DNA of 64,000 bases from Calamus simplicifolius (lineage: Eukaryota > Streptophyta > Magnoliopsida > Arecales > Arecaceae), in NCBI GenBank assembly GCA_900491605.1, contig UESW01003833.1, positions 1,698,652 to 1,762,651 on the forward strand. Direction: 5' to 3'. Both the position numbers and the translations under genes were made by a program. The notes beneath the pieces were generated by a model. It did not search any database, was not told the DNA's origin, and was given only the letters and a program-made list of their open reading frames with translations. Numbering within the stretch: position 1 is the first letter of the stretch; each line of letters opens with the position of its first letter. This document shows, one piece after another, positions 13,101-22,100 of this stretch.

Positions 13101-16100
13101 TAGTCTATGTTCACTACAATCTATGACTTGGACTGAAATGCATTGAGGAAATGGAGTTGAAGTATACTGATCCGCTCTATAGTAATTTCGTTCGAGGTGA
13201 GAAGAATCAGATGATTGAGTAACTTGAGGGCCAATAGCAGGAGACTGAGCTAGATGAGCCTGGAACGCTTCGTTGACCTTTGAAAGAGATCATCAGGAGG
13301 CTAGGATAGATTTAAGTAGATGGGCTAAGAAACACATACCAAATACACAAAATTCAAGGGGCAGCATGCCATTATCAGAGGCTCCATGTTCGAGACATTC
13401 AAAGATTTGAGAGGGAGTTGTTGTGGAGAGGCCACCATGGCACTTGTTTTAGTTAGGATGGTGGGTTCGGTTGTGCCACCTAGCAAAGTTAGAAAGCAAG
13501 GGACGAGAAAGGAAAGAGAGCAGCAACTCCCTAAACCAATAAGGGAACCTATAAATAATAGAGTCAATACACTCAGATTCAGAGACAGAACTTGAGCAAG
13601 AGGAGCGGTAATGATGACAGTTTGAGTGACGATACCTAAGAGATAATCCTATGGTATTCGATCATCGATGAGTTTCAATTCACTCATGTTATACAAGATA
13701 GAGACCATGAGTGCAATCTAGTAGAACCCGTGAGAAGACTATTTTTTATAAGAGATAGGGCCCACTACGTTGTTCAAGACATGGAGTTACCGATGCAAAT
13801 GATCTGACACATGGAGTAGGATCTCTAGATGTATCTAGATTAGATTCCCACACCAGATCCTGTTATACGCTAACTACTATGATTCATTTCCTCGTGAATA
13901 TGGATATGGATATCATTCATTAGATGCATCCTCTTATATATATCCTATATCTAAGGCTTTGAGCAACTATTACATTTTAGTATCATAGCCTCATGATGCT
14001 TACGCGTTGGATTTTGCTAGTGCGATCTTTAAATGACTAAGCTAATATCTCGTCGCACACTAATTGTAGAATGATGAGGCATAGAGGAGAGCTAGATATG
14101 GTGATCCAGTAAAGTGGAGCCATGATGCCCATGAGAGGTAGGTTTTCCTCCTAGGCTCAGGTTATGACTAAATATTAGATGTCCGATGTATTATCTATTA
14201 CGTGTTTATTATAGATAACTTATACATTTGAAATTATTATTCTTATGTCATTTAAAAACATATCCTTGTAATTGTTTGTTACTTATATTTGCATTAATGA
14301 TACAACAATATCTTTAAGTTCATTTGATACCATAAAGTACTCCAAAATATGAACGAAAAGCATTAAAATTTAAAAATATTGTTCAAATTGAGTATATCAC
14401 GTGAAAAAGAAAAAAAAACTTGTAAATCATAAAAAAAAAAAAAGTGGCATACCAACCCGAACCACTGGTATGTTGCCGGTTTAGTTCAGTTTAGTGATAC
14501 TAATTCGGTACCGGTACCAAATTCAATAAACCTTGATTTTGCCTTTTATTCTTATAAAATCCTTATTAGCTTGATAAATTATACTGTAGCCTACCAAGTG
14601 GTTGCTCCTCTATTTTTTTTGGGAGCAGGTTTCTAGTTTAAGCCTTGGGAAGTGTTCCCGAAGTGTTTGAACCATATGTTTCACAGGTTGCTCTTCAAAA
14701 TGATTGGTGGTGTCCTGCCTTTATTTATTTATTTTTAAATAAAAGAATCTCTGAAAACTTCAAATCTTGATTCCAATCATGCTGGATTAATTTATTTATC
14801 AATAGAAGTTATGAGTTATGACGGTGCAAAGCATTTTTTATTAGAAACAAAAATTATCAAGAAAAAATGCATAATCCATTCCAAACAAGAGAAGAAAAAT
14901 AAGGAACAAAAGGGATTTCAAGCCAAGCAGGTACCTGTTCACTTAAAGTGAATTTTCTCTTTTCTTTTTTCCCCTCTGGAATACATTAACACTTCAACCA
15001 AGTTTATGTTTCAGTATAATTATTAAGTGTCATGATTAAATCTCAGATCCAGATCAAATCCAGGGTCTGTTGATTCATATCTAAACATTAAAGGACCAAG
15101 AAAACTGTACATCTAAAATGATGAATTTCAATATTTCTCTCTCCATTCACTCAGTTGAAGTGGCTAAGGAAATCCATTCATCCCCATGAACCCATAAGCT
15201 TAAGAATCCACCTATTTTTTCCAACTTTTTTTTTATAGCATTGCTCAATTTAAAAATTCAAGCTCCATATTAACTGGATTGCCATTTCAGTTCCCAAAGG
15301 TTGTTTGTAACAACAATCTCGACTGAATTATGCATCTAAAATTAATATTCTTTTACATGGTTTATGAAGAAGAAACAAAATTAGATATGATCTATGGTTT
15401 GAATTTTGCAGAGGTATTTCTGAGTTCTTTAGTAGCAATTTGTTGCTTGAATGCGTTAAATCATACAAACTACCAATTTGAGCTAAGATGGTGAGCATAT
15501 AACTTGATCTATTAAAATGTTCATCAGCAATTGTTGATTTCACATCATATCATGGAATATACAGTAAATATTGAATAATTGCTGAAAGATTTAACAACTC
15601 AAAAATCAATAATGGGCTCTCTAATTTGCAAATCCACCTGGTCATGACCCACAACATGAGATACAGAAACCAAAAATCATATTTTCTTGAGGTCTCTAAC
15701 CATGCATTAATTCAGTGCAAAAATAAAGGATTTTAAGGACATAATAGAATGTTTTGCTATGATTTCAACATCAAAGCATAATGAATTCACATAGATACAT
15801 GCTTCAAGAGACAAAGGTTGTGATTAACAATGCAGGCTTTGAATTTATATACCCTATCATGCATTTCTCACAACTGTGCATTTGGTACAAGATTTTTATA
15901 TTCCTTTTTTGCACCACTAGATCCAAAAGGAGGAGACCATTAAACAAATCATCTTTTTGTGTTTGGTCATTTCCAGTAGTGTAGATCATGATAGATGAAG
16001 TGGAATTTGGATGAGCCATTATCGATTTTGAATCAAGTCTTCCATCAAAGACTTAGCATTTAGTGTGTATCCTAACTCTTATATCACAACTCAAAAACTC

Positions 16101-19100
16101 TAGTATTTTATTACTATACAATCCAACCCATCTTTTGTGATATACCAGTCAATTCTCATACATTAGCACTGGCTGTCTGGACCTATTAATGGAATCATTT
16201 GATAGTTTTCACTAAACCATTTTGTGGAAAATATGCATGTTCAACAATTTTTTTTAATTTTATTCTTTTGAAATTTTTGTTTTGTAAATATAAATATAAT
16301 TTCAATATTTATTTATTAGTTATATACAAAGATGATTTCATTAACTAATAAGACAAATGTGACTTGAGGTATAGCTGATTAAATTCATAAATTGTTAGAT
16401 TTTTTAAAGGGACAATAATATGCTCACTACATTCCCAAGAAAAGTATTAAGGGTTATAAAATATTTATTTTCCAGATGAAGGTTCTGAAGTCCATAAAAG
16501 ATTGTGTATTTAGCTTCTTAGGTAAATGATTTGATTTGATTTATTAAAAGGTACTTTACTGTTTTTATAGTGACCTTAATCTTCTTAGGAAAATAGTTAC
16601 GATTACATATAAAATGTGAAGCCTTTTCTTCATTAAAGGCATAATTCTAATGGTCTGTCAATTTGTAGAATGCATGAAAATTGCACTCTTATACATAATA
16701 TTGATGCAATCTACCTTAACAAAAAAGGAAGAGTGTGTGCTAGCTTTTGCATGTACCTGTTGCAGTGTGTAAGACAATTTTTGGTATTCAATAATCTAGG
16801 AACTAGACACGATACTTCAGAGCATGATCAATAATAGATTACAAGAATATTGAAATTACATAATGATCCTCAAACAGAAGAATGTAAAATACCTGCGGAT
16901 TCTGTCATAATCTTCTGGATCCCACTTACGCTCTTCACTTTGCTGAAGTATAACATGAGCTCGATAACATATAGATTTCCGAGGTCTGTATGGTATGCAG
17001 GTCCCTGCAAATTACAGCAAAATTATTAAAAAAATAATATCAAATGAGTAAATATCATCCTGATTTTTACCAGTTAACCAAGTATAGATGCTTGTACTTG
17101 CATATACCTCCTAATCATTCATACATTCGCACATACAAATGGACACATGCATACACATTTACAAATATGTCACTTAGCGGTTGCATAGTTGCACTCGCAC
17201 TTATCACTCAGTGGGAGACAAAGCAATCTGCTTTTCTAAAATATATGCTCTATGCGTGGGCGCATGTGTGTGTGAGAGAGCACTTGATTTGGCTAAACTT
17301 GCATAGATCTTCACTTAGATTTGGTCAAGTATAGATTGGATGAAGGATGTCCCACATCGATAATCCGTGCTGTTAGACGTAATCTACTACTTTTAAAACG
17401 CTTATATACTACAAATCATATGATTTGAAAACCTTTGGACTGTGCATCAATTAGTCAATGATTGGATTAGTTTAGTTAAATACAAAAAAAAATATTTTGA
17501 CCATTTTACGAATAAGTTAGAAGTTTCTAAATTGCATGATTTTTTTGTGTATATACATTTTAGCGATAGTAAATCACATCCAATGATTTGGCTCATTGAT
17601 GTAGGACCCAACCATCTAATCTATAGTAGAGCAGATCCGAGTAGAGATATGCTCGAATGTAACCAAGTCAAGCTCTCTATATGAGCGCGCGTGAATACAC
17701 ACACACAAATATAGATAGAGATATAGATAGATAGATAGAGAGAAATGGACTACTATCCTTTTCAAGATTGTTTGGAAAAATCCCACCGGATCAAGCAGGA
17801 TTCAGCAAGATGGGCTCAAGAGAGGGAAGGAAAGCGTGATAGTGGGAGGGAGAGCTCCACAAGGTTACGAGAACCAATACCTATGGGAAGAAAAAAAAAG
17901 AATATGAACCCACACCCTCCTTCACCCTTTCCTGCCCTCTCTTCTTCAGTCCATCTTGCTAGATCTAGCAAGATCCGGCAAGATTTTCCCATACCCAAAC
18001 CTGGCAAGATTTTCCCATGCAAGAGAAGGACCTTCTAGTCCTCTCACTGTTTTAATCACAAGATCTAAATTTTAACGGTCTAAATTGCAGAAAGATTTTC
18101 CTTGCATGCCCTTAAGAAGAGAAGGTATCCAGTCCTCCCATTGTTTTAATCACAGGATCTAAATTTTAATGATCCAAATTGCATAGCAACCGAAACTCTT
18201 ATTTTCTTGTTCTAAAAATACCCTCCTGCAATCTCTCACCATGATTTTATCTTCCCCTCATGAAGCCCTCACCTCACTTCCCTTATTGTCCTTTTCTACA
18301 CCCTATCCCCATTGCCACACCACACTGGACTAGTTCCTCCACCGCCGTACGCCACCTTCTCCTCCATCCTTCACAACCACCTCTATGCCTCTCGTCCATT
18401 GCTGCACCATCCCTGCCCCATGTCTTCCTTACCAAGCCCCAACATCCTCTTCATCCTCCTACACATTTGTTGCTCATCTCTCAAATAAATAAGAACTAAG
18501 CAAAACAAGAGCAAGAGCAAAACTTATTATGGGGTTGGAAAGAAGCAGAATTTGGGATTATATCCTAAGAGGATTCAAGATGCTTCTTGGAATAAAGAGA
18601 GATATGCCTAAGGGGCAGGATAGGATGCAACTGTATGTGATATATGGAACAAATGAATGGTAGACGGCAGCTTTCTTGATATTCCATCATCTTCTCCCCC
18701 ATATCTCCCCTTGCACTCTACCTCTATTTCTCATGTGACACTCTCCAATCATTCCTTAACCTTTCTTGAAAGAGATGGTTCAATGGATGATGGCTAGGGT
18801 CTTGAGTTGATCTCCAAAACAGCCATAGGATTTTGCTAAACATGACAGAAATGTAGAGAGAGGGGGGAAGCAAGGAATGTGTGGTGGGGCTAGATGATTG
18901 GCGAGTGATTGTGGCAGCATTTCTGTGGATGGAGACAGAGAGGGTGACTTGTGATGGCCATTCTTCATGATGCCTCGACATGGGTGATGGTGCTAGTAGT
19001 GCATTTGAACAGACTCAATTGGGACATGGGTGATGGTGTTGGTAATGCACTCGAACAGACTCAATTGGGCAATAGGGGGTCTGGCAATTGCAGCATTGAA

Positions 19101-22100
19101 GAGGGGGATGGATTATTTAGAGGGAGATGGTTAGGGTGCTAAAGCTCGATTGTTAAAGCTCGAGTGTTATTTTTGGGGGAAAAAAAAAAGGCTAAGTTGC
19201 TTTATAATCCGAACCACTAAAATTTGAATCTTATAACCAGGATGAGAAGATTGAATATCCTCCTCTTTGATGAGAGATATATATAAAGATTCATCAAGTG
19301 CAGAGTGGCCGATTCACCTATAAAAACAATAATCAAAAATAATTTATCGATTTGACAAATAAAAGATGATAATTTTGAAATTTCTAAATTCTCATTCGTT
19401 AAAAAAGCGAGAAACATGCAAACATCCTACAACAAAGAGAGACTTAGAAATTTGGCCCTCAAGTATAGGTCGTATGATTCAAAAATAAGCATCTTAGGAA
19501 AATAATAAACACATAAATGACCTACCAACAAAAAAAAATGATAAGCAAATGAACTCTAAAAACCAGACATTAAAACAGCGCATTATAAACTAATAATATA
19601 ATGATAATATCTCCATTGATCAACAAACTGCTCCAGATGAATTAACCAGTGCTACGAATATGCACAACCATAAATGTTCCTTAATCTCACTAGTCATTAC
19701 AATCCATGAAAATGCCTATTTTTTGAATATTTGTGTAACATATTGTCAAAGCTCATGTAGGTGGAAGATGTATCAACAATTTGTAGAGTTAGAGAGACAT
19801 AATTAATTCAGCTAATTTATATAGTACTTAATCCACTACTCCTCTAGAGAATGACATCAAAGTTATGATGTTAATCCCTTAATTATAACTTGTCCAACAT
19901 AGGCTACATGATATAATTAACTAAAGGAGACTTGAGAGGAGAAGGACAATAAAGCTAAGAAGATAAAAAGAAGGGTATAGAAATGGGACCCAAATTCACA
20001 TGAGCATGATGAGTGAAGAAGCAAAATTGAAGTAACCAATTAATATGTGGACTTACCAATTTCTTTCCAACAATCTTTGACTTGCGGACAACTCCTATAA
20101 TTGAGAATCATATGCTTACCATCTTCTCCCAGTTGATATTTCTTTAAAACAAAAAAAAAAAAAACAAAAAAATAAGACCTATGAAGCATGGGCATGGATA
20201 CAAGATATGCATACAACATGACGGCTACATGGCGTTACAATAAATCTTGAAAAAGCAGGATGTAAGGCAGCTAGGATACAGAAACAAAATTATATAATAT
20301 AAATATATAAGAAAACATCCATAAAACAAGATGGGCTATTAAAATAATATTATCCATACTTTATGCATTCTTTATATGATACATCAACTTCAACAAACTC
20401 AACATTACAATCCATAGATCCCCTTCTATACTTTACACAATTATCAACACCACCAACTCTACAATTAATTGTCCGTCATTAAAAGCTAGACATTTGTTGA
20501 AAAGAAAAAAGGGAAAAAAAAAGCCCTCCCCCTTCTAAGATTGTATCAAGGAAGCATCTTGAGCATATCCATGAAGTACATGAGCTTTTTAAAACATGAA
20601 AAATAGGATACTTGACATAAATGGTGAAAACAAATCCTTATCAGCATAGTTACAATATCCTCTGAATGATTCTCTTAATTATTCTCCATAAATGAAGCAA
20701 TTCACAGAATGATTCTCTTAATTATTCTCCATAAATGAAGCAATTCACAGAATGATTCTCTTAATTATTCTCCATAAATGAAGCAATTCACAACCATTAG
20801 ATCATTCTCAAATTATGTACAAATTTTACAGTTCATTTGTGAGTCATTCACAGGTAATTAAGAAACCTTTATATCTACAAACCACTGATACCATATCTTG
20901 TTCCTACTAGCAACATTTTTACTATTATTTGTCATTTTTGACCCTCCTATGCTTGTATTCAAATAAATAGAACACATACATTTTTAGGAACTTTTTGTTT
21001 TGGTATCCTAACTTTTGCTCATCCAAGTTCATTCCAAACTTTGATGAAATCGCCTGATTCTTTCCTAATTCCTAATCTCTACCTATAGCTGAATCATTCC
21101 CGAACAGTGAACATGTGACAATGAGTACTGGTGTCTGACATGTATCAAATAAATATCTGATGCATACACAGTATGTAATTTGAAGTATATATGCTTCCTA
21201 GAAAGAACTTAAACTCAGGTGGTATTACTTAATAGTTACATACTCAACTCAACTCATCTAAACCTTTTCCCACAACAAAGAAAAAAATATGACAATAAAA
21301 AGGTGATGTTATGCCACTTTGATGTAATGCCCACAAAATACAATCATGATTCCAACTTGGTTGAAATGTGTATCCCAAAAAGCATGTTATGTGCAGTAAC
21401 TTAACAATGTAGGTAATACATTTCTGAAAAATGACTAACTTCTATCTGTATTTTATTGCACACACCATTGAAAAGTGCCAGTGTTGGGTGAGAACATTCT
21501 TACATGTGGTCCATATTATTGTTCATTTCAGTTTTGTTTGCACTGTTATCATTATGCGCTACTTGAACATTTCATCTCACACATGCAACTGCTTGAACAT
21601 TTCGTCTTTTTTATTTTACTCCAGAACAACTTAACATTAACAGTAACAATAAGTGGTCTTCTTATTGTTATTGCCTCTTTTGGCTTACAATTTTTGCAAA
21701 TGATGTCCAAGAGAAGGACTTGTTTCCTTTCCTTCACATGCTAAAGATAAAAATGCAGATTAATGACATGGGACAGCACAAATGTTATGTAGAATATGAT
21801 GTTCTGTAAATTAGTTGGACCAAATTAGAGCATATGGAGTGCAACTTGAACAAAATGTGAGAAGAGTTAAAAAATGTAGTTGAGCTAAACAACAATTGAA
21901 GAGGCAAACAAATTGCCTTAGATGCCATAAATATTTTCAGCAAAAGGATAAGGATGCTATTACAATTTGATGCACAATTGATCATCAAATACCATGGAGA
22001 CCCAGGAAAATATTCTGAGGATATGATAAGAGCAGCAATAATGCAATGCTGCGCAGCAAGAAGGGACTATAAGGCAAGGATGTTATGGTTGAGGATGTTC

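Larger units (their letters stand above)
17005..20056. other. Intron 2 of the Myb gene
   Basis: This 3.05-kb intron contains a GATA-type microsatellite (about 17710-17735), two short direct duplications (listed separately) and a CT-rich stretch at 18240-18500 with chance open frames. No transposase or reverse transcriptase signature was seen. Confidence 0.6.
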
